64,000 nucleotides of DNA from Inediibacterium massiliense (GCF_001282725.1 NZ_LN876587.1:82108-146107); one strand, 5' to 3'; shown: positions 16,898-25,473, counted from the first letter of the stretch. The notes: a model not told the origin generated them from the letters alone. Numbers and translations are program-made.

Positions 16898-17111
16898 TAA
16901 AATTGTGTTTTAGCTCTTTGTTCAAAAATATGGCTTTCCGCCAAGAGGGTAATATGCTTTGTTTGTGAACGAAGTCTGCGTTCATAGTGGACCACCCAGA
17001 AGGAGTCACTCTAAGGAAGTTTATAGGCAGAGAAAGAAGTATAAGCAATAAACATAATTCGTATGAGAAAGATAATGTTTAACATGAATAAGAGATAATA
17101 AGGTATGTTTT
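16898..17111. other. Gene-free spacer between transfer and control modules
   Basis: This stretch separates the + strand transfer genes from the - strand control genes. I see a small hairpin (GAACG/CGTTC near 16966-16982) but no credible reading frame and no strong terminator. Confidence 0.5.
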
Positions 17112-17630
17112 TTATATTTTAACCTTCCTTAAAAAGTCCCCTCTAGGATAATCGGGAAGTCTAAAGTCATATCCAAGGCGGTTCATTTCTTGCATTTTAA
17201 TGAGCAGCAGGTTCATATGAGAATTGAGCATGCAAGCAATCTGCTCAATGTTATATCCGTCCATTGCTAACTCGTAAACTTCTTCATTATCAAGAAGAAG
17301 ATGGGACGCAAAGACGTTTGCCTCGTATTCTGTAATGCTTCGCATATCAAAAAGATTAAACTCCTTTAATCCAGTTGTGGCGAGTTGTCTATGTAAATGA
17401 TCGTGACCGAGTTCATGGGCAAGAACAATATTATTCATATGCTCGTCAAGGTTATTATTCAAAAGTATAATTCGTTGTTTCCATTGATAGGTATACATAC
17501 CGAGTAAATCTTCAAGAGAAGCATAATAAACTTTTATTCCCTGACTTTTAGCAATTTGTTGAACTTTGTGAGAACCGCATTTGCGTTTCAGAAGTTCAAC
17601 TTTTTTATATATTTCAACTGAGTTAATCAA
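17112..17630 (-). CDS. ImmA/IrrE-type metallopeptidase
   Basis: The 172-residue protein contains HELGH (residues 72-76), the zinc-binding protease motif, and a downstream ITEYEANVFASHLLL with the third ligand Glu, as in ImmA and IrrE. In ICEBs1-like elements ImmA cuts the XRE repressor made from the gene next door and so switches on excision. Here the repressor gene lies 66 bases upstream in the same orientation, which supports the same arrangement. Confidence 0.85.
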   Translation of the reverse strand: MINSVEIYKKVELLKRKCGSHKVQQIAKSQGIKVYYASLEDLLGMYTYQWKQRIILLNNNLDEHMNNIVLAHELGHDHLHRQLATTGLKEFNLFDMRSITEYEANVFASHLLLDNEEVYELAMDGYNIEQIACMLNSHMNLLLIKMQEMNRLGYDFRLPDYPRGDFLRKVKI

Positions 17631-17696
17631 GCCAACACCTCCAACAAAAGGGCAGTTTTTTATCTCATTAGGAATAATAAACTATCAGAAGATGAT

Positions 17697-18101
17697 TTAA
17701 GGTCTGAATTTCTTTGGTGTGTATTTTTTATTATCTTCTTTTGCATCCCAATAAGCTTGCTGTAATGCTTGCATAACAGCATCTTTATCTGTTTCGGATA
17801 ACTCACCACCGGCAAATAAACCGCCGATTTCAGATACTAATTCCTGAGCTTGCTTTGCACCTCGAGAACCGTATTTCTCTTTGGCTTCTGCAATAAATTC
17901 TTCATCTTCCGTAAGCAGATAATTCACATCGATATGAAAATAATCTGCCAACATAGAATAGATTTCTCTTTTTTTGGGGTAGCTTTTACCAGTTTCATAA
18001 CTGATGATTGTACGCAGTGAAACACCGATTTCTTTCGCTAAGTCCGTCTGTGTAAGTCCTTTATCCTTTCGCAGATCTCTGAGTTTCTCTCCAAACTTCA
18101 T
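17697..18101 (-). CDS. XRE-family repressor of the element (ImmR-like)
   Basis: The 134-residue protein begins with a helix-turn-helix (GLTQTDLAKEIGVSLRTIISYETGKSYPKKREI, about 19-51; two 20-residue halves). A C-terminal linker and helical region follows that would be the target of the ImmA-type protease. ATG at 18101 was chosen because AAGGAGG lies just upstream; an earlier start at 18176 would run through the promoter. It is transcribed away from a region with two consensus promoters and repeated TGTGAAG sites, so it very likely represses both directions. Confidence 0.85.
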   Translation of the reverse strand: MKFGEKLRDLRKDKGLTQTDLAKEIGVSLRTIISYETGKSYPKKREIYSMLADYFHIDVNYLLTEDEEFIAEAKEKYGSRGAKQAQELVSEIGGLFAGGELSETDKDAVMQALQQAYWDAKEDNKKYTPKKFRP

Positions 18102-18116
18102 ATAGTCCTCCTTGAA

Positions 18117-18240
18117 TGTGAAGTTAAATTTCACAAAATACATTACTACATATTGACAAAAGTAGGTAATCTTCATATAATATAAATGTGAAGATAAACT
18201 ACATATTTATATTACTTCAATCTTCACATTTTGTCAACGA
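18117..18240. promoter_or_regulatory. Divergent promoters and repressor operators
   Basis: On the + strand TTGACA (18153-18158), a 17-base spacer and TATAAT (18176-18181) form a perfect consensus promoter. On the - strand TTGACA (complement of about 18231-18236), a 17-base spacer and TAATAT drive the repressor. Related TGTGAA sites occur as an inverted pair TGTGAA-N7-TTCACA (18117-18135), a half-site near 18168-18175, ATGTGAAG at 18186-18193 and CTTCACAT around 18222-18229. They overlap both promoters and fit operators of the XRE repressor. Confidence 0.75.
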
Positions 18241-18305
18241 ATTTAATGGTATGGAAAATATTACATTATCTTGAATCAACCCAATATTTAAAACGGAGGA
18301 CTGCT

Positions 18306-18875
18306 ATGAGAGTTACCAGAACAATGAGAAATATTTCGCTTATGTATGAAGGCATGCATCTCAATGAAGAACAAGTTTTTCATAAGGCTAAACTGTTGTT
18401 AGATATCTATCGTGATGTTGTATGGAAAACTCTGAGAGAGGCTGATTACATAAAAGAAATATGTGAATCTTACTATAGCAATGATTTGAATGTTGCCTTA
18501 ACTTATTTAGCTAATTTTGCACCGACAGAGCAAAAAGAAGAATTTAAGAATAAGGTTTCCTACATATTTGAAACATCTTGGATGATTGAACTTATTGATA
18601 CCGCAATGATTAAAATATATGATTATCCTGCAAATGGAAAGCTTTATCATGAAATATTATCCAAATGCTATATAAATTCCGCAACATTCAATGGGCAGGA
18701 ACTGCTTGAATGTTTATCTATGGAAAGGACAAGCTTTTATGTGAGAAAAAAAGAAGCCATTAAATTATTTGGAGTTGCACTTTGGGGGTATGCACTTCCA
18801 AGATACAAGGCTGTTTTTATTGGTAATCACAGTGAAGAAGATAATTATAATTACTTTTGCAAACATGCAGACTAA
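18306..18875 (+). CDS. ICE early protein of unknown function
   Basis: The 189-residue, mostly helical protein MRVTRTMRNISLMYEGMHLNEEQ... has no recognisable enzymatic motif. ATG 18306 is preceded by GGAGGAC; the earlier possible start would lie in the promoter region. It is the first gene read from the consensus + strand promoter controlled by the XRE repressor, so it should be made when the element is induced. A role as activator of the downstream sigma-like factor or recombinases is plausible but not shown. Confidence 0.6.
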   Translation: MRVTRTMRNISLMYEGMHLNEEQVFHKAKLLLDIYRDVVWKTLREADYIKEICESYYSNDLNVALTYLANFAPTEQKEEFKNKVSYIFETSWMIELIDTAMIKIYDYPANGKLYHEILSKCYINSATFNGQELLECLSMERTSFYVRKKEAIKLFGVALWGYALPRYKAVFIGNHSEEDNYNYFCKHAD

Positions 18876-18927
18876 ATGCGAACTAAATACGAACTAATCA
18901 CGCACTGACTTTGGACATTGCATATTC

Positions 18928-18933
18928 TATAAT
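18928..18933 (+). promoter_or_regulatory. Possible promoter ahead of the sigma-like gene
   Basis: TATAAT at 18928-18933 has a weak CTGACT at the right distance (18905-18910, 17-base spacer). Transcription from here would meet two terminators before the sigma-like gene. Confidence 0.35.
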
Positions 18934-18970
18934 GTGTATTGTGGGATGGGTACGAAATAAAATAACTGAT

Positions 18971-19003
18971 AAGCCTCGACTATAAAAAAGTCGGGGCTTT
19001 TTT
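18971..19003 (+). terminator. First of two tandem terminators before the sigma-like gene
   Basis: AAGCCTCGACT (18971-18981) pairs with AGTCGGGGCTT (18989-18999), one G-T pair, followed by TTTTT. Confidence 0.85.
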
Positions 19004-19032
19004 ATACCCATTTTTCATAATACGGCAGTAAG

Positions 19033-19072
19033 AAAGCCGGGAGTAACAGAAATGTTATTCTCGGCTTTTTTT
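19033..19072 (+). terminator. Second tandem terminator before the sigma-like gene
   Basis: AAAGCCGGGAGTAACA (19033-19048) pairs with TGTTATTCTCGGCTTT with one G-T pair and a short loop, followed by a T run. It lies 115 bases before the sigma-like gene and contains no reading frame of its own. Confidence 0.85.
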
Positions 19073-19186
19073 GCGCCATTTTTAGGAGGAAAAATGGATA
19101 AGCCAAATCGTTGGTTTCGGTGTCGTTCTCCGCCTTTCTGATTTTGATTCTAAACATTTCAAAATTCAGAAACGGAGGAAATAAAA

Positions 19187-19651
19187 ATGTTTGATAACAC
19201 AAACCCTTACTATTTGCAAATTCATGCAGATGAAAATACAAAGCGATACTATGCAGCTTTTGTTGATGAGGAAGGTAAAAAAATTGAAGTCGAAATAAGT
19301 GTAGCAGTTGCGAAATTGCTATTTCAGACTTTTGTTAGAAAAGAAAGAAATTTAAGACGTTCCGATGAAAGAAATCTTGAGCATTCTGAACTAAATGAGC
19401 AAATCTTATATCAAAGAGCCTTACATAAACCAGAATCATTGGAAGATACAGCTTTTTTGAATTTGCAAAAAGAAAAGCTATGGCGAGCAATTGATACATT
19501 ACCTAAAATTCAACGAAGAAGATTGATTTTATACTACTTTGAAGGCTTTACTTATGAGCAGATTGCCAAAATTGAGGGGTGCTCCTTTAGAGCAATAAAA
19601 TACAGTGTAGATTGTGCAAAGGAAAACCTAAAAAAATATTTTCAAAAATAA
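19187..19651 (+). CDS. Sigma-70-like factor (region 4 protein)
   Basis: The 154-residue protein ends in a sigma region-4 helix-turn-helix: LPKIQRRRLILYYFEGFTY followed by EQIAKIEGCSFRAIKYSVDC. The N-terminal half is short and lacks a clear region 2, as usual for the sigma-like regulators encoded in Tn916 and CTn-type elements. It probably activates excision or transfer genes rather than acting as a full sigma factor. The ribosome site is CGGAGGAAA, eight bases before the ATG. Confidence 0.8.
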   Translation: MFDNTNPYYLQIHADENTKRYYAAFVDEEGKKIEVEISVAVAKLLFQTFVRKERNLRRSDERNLEHSELNEQILYQRALHKPESLEDTAFLNLQKEKLWRAIDTLPKIQRRRLILYYFEGFTYEQIAKIEGCSFRAIKYSVDCAKENLKKYFQK

Positions 19652-19689
19652 TTCAAGATTAGACTTCAAAAAAGTCTTCTAAGTGTGGA

Positions 19690-19730
19690 AACAGGTGAAG
19701 GGATATTTTCTCTTCCCTGTTTTCTATTTT
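19690..19730 (+). terminator. Terminator after the sigma-like gene
   Basis: AAACAGG...AGGGA and TCCCTGTTT form the stem in the stretch 19690-19723, followed by TCTATTTT. The pairing is interrupted by a small bulge. Confidence 0.6.
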
Positions 19731-19924
19731 GAAAAAAGGTTAGCACCTTGAAAACTGAATATCCGATTTCATAAATACGTTAGCTGATGAGCCTTGATCG
19801 GAAAAGCAACCTTGATAGATGCGCGATAACCTCCTGTAAAATCAGAACAATCCGTGAAAATGGATTGTTTCTTCTGAATTTTATAAATGCGGCCAACATA
19901 AGGAGCGAGCGGGTCCGTCTGATT
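19731..19924 (+). other. Structured leader upstream of the recombinase operon
   Basis: This stretch holds no convincing gene. An interrupted hairpin (AAAATCAGAACAATCC at about 19839-19854 with GGATTGTTTCTTCTGAATTTT at about 19863-19883) has the look of an attenuator. It separates the sigma-like gene from a short reading frame. Confidence 0.45.
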
Positions 19925-20089
19925 ATGAAACAATTTGTAGTGGATTGTATTGCCATAACTTTATCAGCCTATAATGATACTTCTGTCCAGCCACAGACTC
20001 ACGCAATGGGGGCAGCTTGCAGAGATCCTGCAGGAGGTGAGATTCCTATGATGAGAATTAACTACTCTCAGTTTATGCAAATCGCCTAG
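19925..20089 (+). CDS. 54-residue peptide in the recombinase leader
   Basis: The frame MKQFVVDCIAITLSAYND... ends in AACRDPAGGEIPMMRINYSQ and a short tail. I recall similar short proteins ahead of recombinase genes in Tn1549-like elements, which argues that it is real. The ribosome site is weak (GGTCCG), so translation may be low or controlled. The function is unknown. Confidence 0.45.
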   Translation: MKQFVVDCIAITLSAYNDTSVQPQTHAMGAACRDPAGGEIPMMRINYSQFMQIA

Positions 20090-20262
20090 TACTTGGGAAG
20101 TAGTGTCGAATAAAGTACAGAAACAAAAGTATAACTGATTTAATGTCAGAAGCAATGGGGATTACCTATGCTTTATCTGCTTTTGCAGTTGCAAACTTAG
20201 ACAGCGGTAATCCCTATTTTTGTGGTATTAAGGATAATTATTCAGGAATGGAGGTAAAGAAT

Positions 20263-20469
20263 ATGGATTTAATCAAAATAGGTTCTGAAATTGCAAAAGA
20301 GCATGAAATGACAATAGAACAATCTCAAAACGAGGTGCACTATAAAATGTCAATTAAGTTTCTTGATATTCTAAAGAGAAAAGGAATTGTTTCTGATGTT
20401 GAGTATGCACAAATAGATGAATTAAACCGCCAATCCTTTTCTCCATGCCTTGCGAAAGTATATGTGTAA
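20263..20469 (+). CDS. SHOCT-domain protein preceding the recombinases
   Basis: The 68-residue protein MDLIKIGSEIAKEHEMTIEQ... contains a SHOCT-type segment (about 32-52: FLDILKRKGIVSDVEYAQID). ATG 20263 is preceded by GGAGG at the right distance; a longer frame upstream lacks a ribosome site. Such proteins commonly sit before the large serine recombinases of Tn1549-like elements. SHOCT is thought to be an oligomerisation module, so a recombination accessory role is possible. Confidence 0.7.
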   Translation: MDLIKIGSEIAKEHEMTIEQSQNEVHYKMSIKFLDILKRKGIVSDVEYAQIDELNRQSFSPCLAKVYV

Positions 20470-20549
20470 AAACACTTGCTATTATAATTGCTTTGGGGTA
20501 TTGTGTGTTACTAACAGAAGGCTTACTTCTGGGAAAGGAGGAAAACTAC

Positions 20550-22139
20550 ATGGCTAAAAAGGTTAAAACCATAGAACCTGTAAGACAGAAAGTTTTGCAG
20601 GAATTAAGACCAAAGAAAAGAGTTTGTGCTTACTGCAGAGTCAGCACCGATAGTGCAAAACAGCATACTTCCTATGTTGCTCAAACAGAGTATTATAAAG
20701 AATACATTGAAAAAAGAGTGGAATGGGAATTTGTAGGAATATTTGCAGATGAATCAAGTGGAACCAAGGTGAAAAATCGTGATGAATTTCAGAGAATGAT
20801 AACGGAATGTGAAAAAGGAAACATCGACCTCATCATTACAAAATCCATCACAAGGTTTGCAAGAAATACCATAGACAGCATTGAAACAATTCGAACTCTG
20901 AAATCCCTTGGGATAGCGGTATACTTTGAAAAAGAGAATATCAATACGATGTCTGAACAGAGTGAGCAGATGCTGACAATCCTAAGCTCAATTGCACAAG
21001 GTGAATCGGAAAGCATCTCCACAAATAATTGCTGGGGTATTCAAAAAAGATTCGGGGATGGAAGCTACGTACCAAGCTGTGTAGCATATGGCTATACCAA
21101 GGATGAAAATGGTGAACTTATTATCAAAGAAGATGAAGCGGAGATTATCCGAAGAATTTATAACGAATACTTAAGCGGAAAAGGCAGTTATGCAATTGCC
21201 CGAGACTTAACTCGTGACAATATACCAACCATCCGAACAGCAGAAAAATGGAATGATAGTGTAGTAAAGGAAATTCTGCAAAATCCAATTTATAAGGGAG
21301 AATTACTGCTACAAAAAACATATACAACAGATGTACTCCCCTTCACAAAAAAGAAAAATTATGGAGAGCTACCCATGTACTCCGTGAAAAATAGTCATGA
21401 ACCTATTATTACAAAGGAACAAGCAGAAAGAGTTCGGGAAATTTATGAGTACCGAAGAGTGCAGATGGGCATGGATGACAGCAGTAAATACCAAAACCGT
21501 TATGAATTCAGCAGTAAAATCATCTGCAAAGAATGCGGTGGAACATTCCGCAGACAGAAAATCTATATCGGCAAGCCTTACGAGAAAATACAATGGTGCT
21601 GCATCACACATATTGAAAATAGTAAAAAGTGTACTATGAAAGCCGTAAGAGAGGATATTATCAAAGATGCCTTTCTAACCATGTGGAATAAGCTTGTAAG
21701 CAACTACAGTGAAATCCTCTATCCCCTCTTGGAATCCTTGAAAAGATTAAGGGCGAATAAAGAACAGGAAGAAGAAATTCTTACACTTAACAATAAAATA
21801 TCGGAGTTAATGGAGCAGAGCCATATCCTACAGCGAGTCATGCTAAAAGGATATATGGACTCTGCTATTTTTATGGAAAAGCAGAATGCCATTAACATTG
21901 AAATTGAGGAATACAAGAAAAAACGAAATGTTCTCCTTGAGAGTAATGGTTATGAAAAAGAGATTGAGGGAACAAACAGGATACTGCAGATTATAAAATA
22001 TAACCCTGTAATCATGGACGATTACCAAGCAGAACTGTTTATCCATACGGTAGATAAAGTCCTAATCGGGAAAAATGATGATATTACATTCAGACTGATT
22101 AATAATCTTGAACTGACGGAATACATAGCAAAGAGGTGA
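20550..22139 (+). CDS. Large serine recombinase 1
   Basis: The 529-residue protein has the resolvase catalytic domain with CAYCRVSTDS (catalytic Ser about residue 31), followed by ITKSITRFARNT and the recombinase domain. A zinc ribbon (CKECGG...WCC...C, about 322-360) and a coiled-coil region near 380-450 complete the usual order. ATG 20550 is preceded by GGAGG. Serine recombinases of this size carry out integration and excision. It overlaps or abuts the next gene (TGA at 22137-22139). Confidence 0.9.
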   Translation: MAKKVKTIEPVRQKVLQELRPKKRVCAYCRVSTDSAKQHTSYVAQTEYYKEYIEKRVEWEFVGIFADESSGTKVKNRDEFQRMITECEKGNIDLIITKSITRFARNTIDSIETIRTLKSLGIAVYFEKENINTMSEQSEQMLTILSSIAQGESESISTNNCWGIQKRFGDGSYVPSCVAYGYTKDENGELIIKEDEAEIIRRIYNEYLSGKGSYAIARDLTRDNIPTIRTAEKWNDSVVKEILQNPIYKGELLLQKTYTTDVLPFTKKKNYGELPMYSVKNSHEPIITKEQAERVREIYEYRRVQMGMDDSSKYQNRYEFSSKIICKECGGTFRRQKIYIGKPYEKIQWCCITHIENSKKCTMKAVREDIIKDAFLTMWNKLVSNYSEILYPLLESLKRLRANKEQEEEILTLNNKISELMEQSHILQRVMLKGYMDSAIFMEKQNAINIEIEEYKKKRNVLLESNGYEKEIEGTNRILQIIKYNPVIMDDYQAELFIHTVDKVLIGKNDDITFRLINNLELTEYIAKR

Positions 22140-22147
22140 GCACAAAT

Positions 22148-23119
22148 ATGCAAACACATATGCCCATTGGCTACAAGATGGTGGATGGCAAAATACAGAT
22201 AGATAAAGAAAAATCCAAAATCGTAAAAAAGATTTACTCAGAATACTTAAAAGGAAAATCCTTATTAGCGATAGCAAAAGAACTAAGTAAAAAAGAAGTG
22301 CCGAATGCAAATAACAAGACCAATTGGACACACGGTGCTATAGGAAGAATACTTGAAAACATTAAATATATGGGTGACGAAATTTATCCCAAATTAATTG
22401 ACAAATCCACCTTCGATAAGGTTCAAATTAAGAGAAAACAGAAAGAAAATCAGCTTGGACGTACAGCACAGCCAAACAGCATGAAAAACCAAAGCCTATT
22501 TGCAAACAAGATATTCTGCGGTGAATGCGGTGAGCCATATCGAAAGTACACGGAACATTCGGGTAAGGCATCGGAAAAGAGCAGATGGAAATGTAAAAAA
22601 TATATATTTAAGAATCGAGTACTATGCAAAAACCTCTTTTATACGGATGAGGAATTAAAATCAATATTTATTAGTGCAGTAAATAAGCTTATTAAAAATC
22701 AACGCTTACTAGACAAACCCCATAAAAAAGAGCTACCGAAAATGAGCAAAGAACTGCTTGCGATAGAAGATCAAATACATCAGCTTGAAGAAGATGAGGA
22801 ATTTTCATCTCAAGAGTTGGCAGATCTAATATTTAAAAGAGCAGAACTTACCTATAGCACTTCCAAGGTAGATGACTACGAAGTGCAGACACAAAAAATA
22901 AAAGAGCTGTTAATCGGTCAAAACCAATTAACAGAGTTTGATGAGGAATTATTCAAAGGTATGATAGGCAAAATTACCATCTATCAAGACAGCAAAGTGG
23001 AAACACAATTTATAAACGGACTGAAAATCAGCGAGATTTTAGAATACAAGCGAAAGGATGAGAAAAATGGCTGTAGCCAAAAAGACAGTGGCAATCATAC
23101 CGCCACAAATGAAATATGA
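22148..23119 (+). CDS. Serine-recombinase-like protein without catalytic domain
   Basis: The 323-residue protein starts directly in the recombinase (DNA-binding) domain (PIGYKMVDGKIQIDKEKSKI). It continues with a zinc ribbon (CGECGEPYRKY...CKK) and a coiled coil, but has no resolvase domain and no catalytic serine. ATG 22148 lies nine bases after GAGGTG; GTG 22136 is an alternative overlapping the previous stop. Its intact frame and position between two complete recombinases suggest an accessory or architectural subunit, not simple decay. Confidence 0.8.
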   Translation: MQTHMPIGYKMVDGKIQIDKEKSKIVKKIYSEYLKGKSLLAIAKELSKKEVPNANNKTNWTHGAIGRILENIKYMGDEIYPKLIDKSTFDKVQIKRKQKENQLGRTAQPNSMKNQSLFANKIFCGECGEPYRKYTEHSGKASEKSRWKCKKYIFKNRVLCKNLFYTDEELKSIFISAVNKLIKNQRLLDKPHKKELPKMSKELLAIEDQIHQLEEDEEFSSQELADLIFKRAELTYSTSKVDDYEVQTQKIKELLIGQNQLTEFDEELFKGMIGKITIYQDSKVETQFINGLKISEILEYKRKDEKNGCSQKDSGNHTATNEI

Positions 23120-24719
23120 CAGACAATTAAGAGTAGAGCAGAAAACACTGCGTGTAGCCGCCTACTGCCGAGTAAGCACCTTGCTGGAACAGCAGGAAGG
23201 CAGTTACGAGGCACAGGTTGATTACTACACCAATAAAATAAACAGCAACCCAAATTGGAAATGCGCCGGCATATTTGCTGACGATGGAAAATCAGCAACG
23301 CAGACAAGTAAACGTGATGACTTTAATGCCATGGTTGATGCTTGCATGAATGGTAAAATAGACTTAGTGCTAACGAAATCGGTCAGTAGATTTGCCAGAA
23401 ATACAGTAGATGCCTTACAAAATATCAGAAAGCTGAAAGAGAAAAATGTTCCTGTCATATTTGAAAAAGAGGGCATCAACACCATGGAAAGTGGTGGAGA
23501 ACTGCTAATCACCATACTCAGCAGTCAGGCACAAGAGGAAAGCCGAAACATCAGTGAAAATACAAGATGGGGTTTGACGAGAAGATTTGAAAACGGCATC
23601 ATATCGGTAAACCATAAAAAGTTCTTAGGCTACACCAAAGATGAAAACGGCAACCTTGTAATAGTACCCGAAGAAGCAGTTATTGTAAAAAGGATTTTTC
23701 GGGAGTATCTTGAGGGCAGTAGTATCGTTCAGATATGCAAAGACTTAGAAAAAGATGGTATTAAGACTGTCACAGGACTTGAGCAGTGGCATCCGGGAAC
23801 CATCAACAAAATGCTCTCAAATGAAAAATTCTGCGGTGATGCTCGTATGCAAAAGACTTATACAGTAGATTTTCTAACCAAGAAAAGGGTGAAAAATGAT
23901 GGATATGTCAGACAGTACTATATAGAAGATAACCATGAGGCAATCATTCCAAAGGAGTTATTCCACCAAGTACAGGCAGAAAAAGCAAGGCGAGCAAGTT
24001 TAAATAAAGCTGCAGTTACAAGAAAAAAGAACAAGGAATTAAAGGAGAAAAGCAAATATAGTTCTAAATACGTACTTACGGATCTGATGGTATGTGCAGA
24101 GTGCGGCCATGCCTACCGCAGGCAGATATGGTCCAAGTATGGTCAAAAATCGGCAGTATGGAGATGTGAGGACAGGCTGAAGCAAGGCAAGAAATCAAGA
24201 TGTCAGAACTCACCTACCCTAAAGGAAGAACAGCTCCATGATGCAATTATGAAAGCAATAAATACTGTAGTAGAAAATACAGGTGAATTTATAGGGACCT
24301 TCAGAGAAAACGTAATAAGAGTTATAGGTAACTACAGTACCCAAGGTGTTACAACCGAATATGACGAACAGATAGAAAAACTGCAACAGCAGATGCTTAC
24401 ACTCATAGAAAATAACGCAAAACAAGGAGCTGTCAGCGAAGAATTCGATGAAGAATATAAGAAACTGTCTGAGAAGATAAATGGGCTGAAAACAGCGAAA
24501 ATAAAGACGGTGCAAGCACAGAAAAATGCAGAAAGTTATGTACAAAGAGTTGAGGAATTAGACAAGACGATAGGCAATGTTAACCCACAGGTAAGGGAGT
24601 TTGATCAAGACCTTGTGAAAAGTCTGATATCTGCCATCAGGGTACATAAGGGCATGAAGCTAGAAATACAGTTCCACTCAGGAATAGTGGTAAAACAAGA
24701 AGTGGACTACTATGAATAG
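23067..24719 (+). CDS. Large serine recombinase 3
   Basis: The 550-residue protein has a full catalytic domain (AAYCRVSTLLEQQEG, then TKSVSRFARNTVDALQNI), a recombinase domain, a zinc ribbon (CAECGHAYRRQ...WRCEDR) and a long coiled coil before a beta-rich end. ATG 23067 (behind GGATGAG) overlaps the preceding gene by 53 bases, which implies coupled translation. It is the last gene of the element, so the right attachment site should lie within the next few dozen bases. Confidence 0.9.
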   Translation: MAVAKKTVAIIPPQMKYDRQLRVEQKTLRVAAYCRVSTLLEQQEGSYEAQVDYYTNKINSNPNWKCAGIFADDGKSATQTSKRDDFNAMVDACMNGKIDLVLTKSVSRFARNTVDALQNIRKLKEKNVPVIFEKEGINTMESGGELLITILSSQAQEESRNISENTRWGLTRRFENGIISVNHKKFLGYTKDENGNLVIVPEEAVIVKRIFREYLEGSSIVQICKDLEKDGIKTVTGLEQWHPGTINKMLSNEKFCGDARMQKTYTVDFLTKKRVKNDGYVRQYYIEDNHEAIIPKELFHQVQAEKARRASLNKAAVTRKKNKELKEKSKYSSKYVLTDLMVCAECGHAYRRQIWSKYGQKSAVWRCEDRLKQGKKSRCQNSPTLKEEQLHDAIMKAINTVVENTGEFIGTFRENVIRVIGNYSTQGVTTEYDEQIEKLQQQMLTLIENNAKQGAVSEEFDEEYKKLSEKINGLKTAKIKTVQAQKNAESYVQRVEELDKTIGNVNPQVREFDQDLVKSLISAIRVHKGMKLEIQFHSGIVVKQEVDYYE

Positions 24720-24768
24720 GCATACCACCAATGCCATAGGAAGATTTAGCTGTTTGCAAATTATTTTA
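24720..24768. other. Probable right end of the conjugative element
   Basis: After the recombinase 3 stop the gene content changes at once to stress genes with different signals. The right attachment site is inferred to lie here. It cannot be defined to the base because the left end of the element is outside the window. Confidence 0.4.
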
Positions 24769-24769
24769 T

Positions 24770-24842
24770 TTTATGTTGTTTTAACAACATAAATGTTGTG
24801 AAATTCATGATAATATTGTGTAAACAAACAAATATACAACAT
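24770..24842 (+). promoter_or_regulatory. Operator of the stress regulon ahead of the ferredoxin-hcp operon
   Basis: TTTATGTTGTT (24770-24780) and AACAACATAAA (24783-24793) form a perfect 11-bp inverted repeat around TT; its core GTTGTTTTAACAAC matches GTTGy-N4-rCAAC. A further half-site ATGTTGTG starts at 24793 and CAACAT lies at 24837-24842. The arrangement fits binding of a dimeric Crp/Fnr-type regulator near the promoter. Confidence 0.7.
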
Positions 24843-24875
24843 TATAACTAGTGATTCTAAAAAGGAGATGTTCTT

Positions 24876-25064
24876 ATGAAGTATTTTGTAAACGAAAGTT
24901 GTATCGGGTGTGGGTTATGTGCAATTGCTTGTCCAGAGGTTTTTGAAATGACGGACGCAGGGGTCGCAATTGCTTCCAAAGAAGAAGTTTCCGTAGACGT
25001 ACTGGATGCAGCAGCACAGGCACAAAGTGGTTGTCCTGTGAATGCCATCGAAAGCGATGATTAA
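24876..25064 (+). CDS. [4Fe-4S] ferredoxin
   Basis: The 62-residue protein has cysteines at 9, 12, 15 and about 53 (CIGCGLCAIACP...GCPVNAI), the ligand set of a single-cluster clostridial ferredoxin; Cys19 is an extra residue. It is the first gene of the operon and is the likely electron donor for Hcp. The ribosome site is AAGGAG. Confidence 0.88.
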   Translation: MKYFVNESCIGCGLCAIACPEVFEMTDAGVAIASKEEVSVDVLDAAAQAQSGCPVNAIESDD

Positions 25065-25075
25065 GGAGGTTATAT

Positions 25076-25417
25076 ATGAATTACATAAAAAATATAGAAC
25101 ATGAATCAGCATTGTGTTTAAAAGATGAGGTTTCTGTTCAGGCTGGGCAAATTGTAAGTAAAACCCTAGCTCAGAATCCTCATGTCAGCATTACTCTTTT
25201 TGCATTTTCAAAAGGGGAGGAAATCAGCTCCCATGATTCTAGTGGGGATGCAATGGTTTTGGTACTGGAAGGCACAGGGCAGTTCACCGTGGATGGTTCT
25301 GAATACGTTTTGAGTGCGGGTGAAACCTTAATTATGCCTGCAAAGAAACCTCATGCAGTATTTGCTAAAGAAGACTTCAAAATGCTGCTCACAGTTGTTT
25401 TTCCCTCAATGAGCTGA
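25076..25417 (+). CDS. Cupin-domain protein 1
   Basis: The 113-residue protein shows the two cupin motifs: SSHDSSGDAMVLVLEGTGQF and SAGETLIMPAKKPHAV. Only some of the usual metal-binding His residues are present, as in redox-sensor cupins often found beside Hcp genes. It lies 11 bases after the ferredoxin stop behind AAGGAGG, so it is in the same operon. Its ligand is unknown. Confidence 0.8.
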   Translation: MNYIKNIEHESALCLKDEVSVQAGQIVSKTLAQNPHVSITLFAFSKGEEISSHDSSGDAMVLVLEGTGQFTVDGSEYVLSAGETLIMPAKKPHAVFAKEDFKMLLTVVFPSMS

Positions 25418-25473
25418 TAGAACAACAAGAAAAATAACATAAAAAATATAAGTAAAATAAAGGAGTAATAATC

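Noticed and set aside
24720-24875. tRNA gene as attachment site at the right end of the conjugative element
   Set aside because: No cloverleaf or CCA-type end could be found; the serine recombinases do not require a tRNA target.
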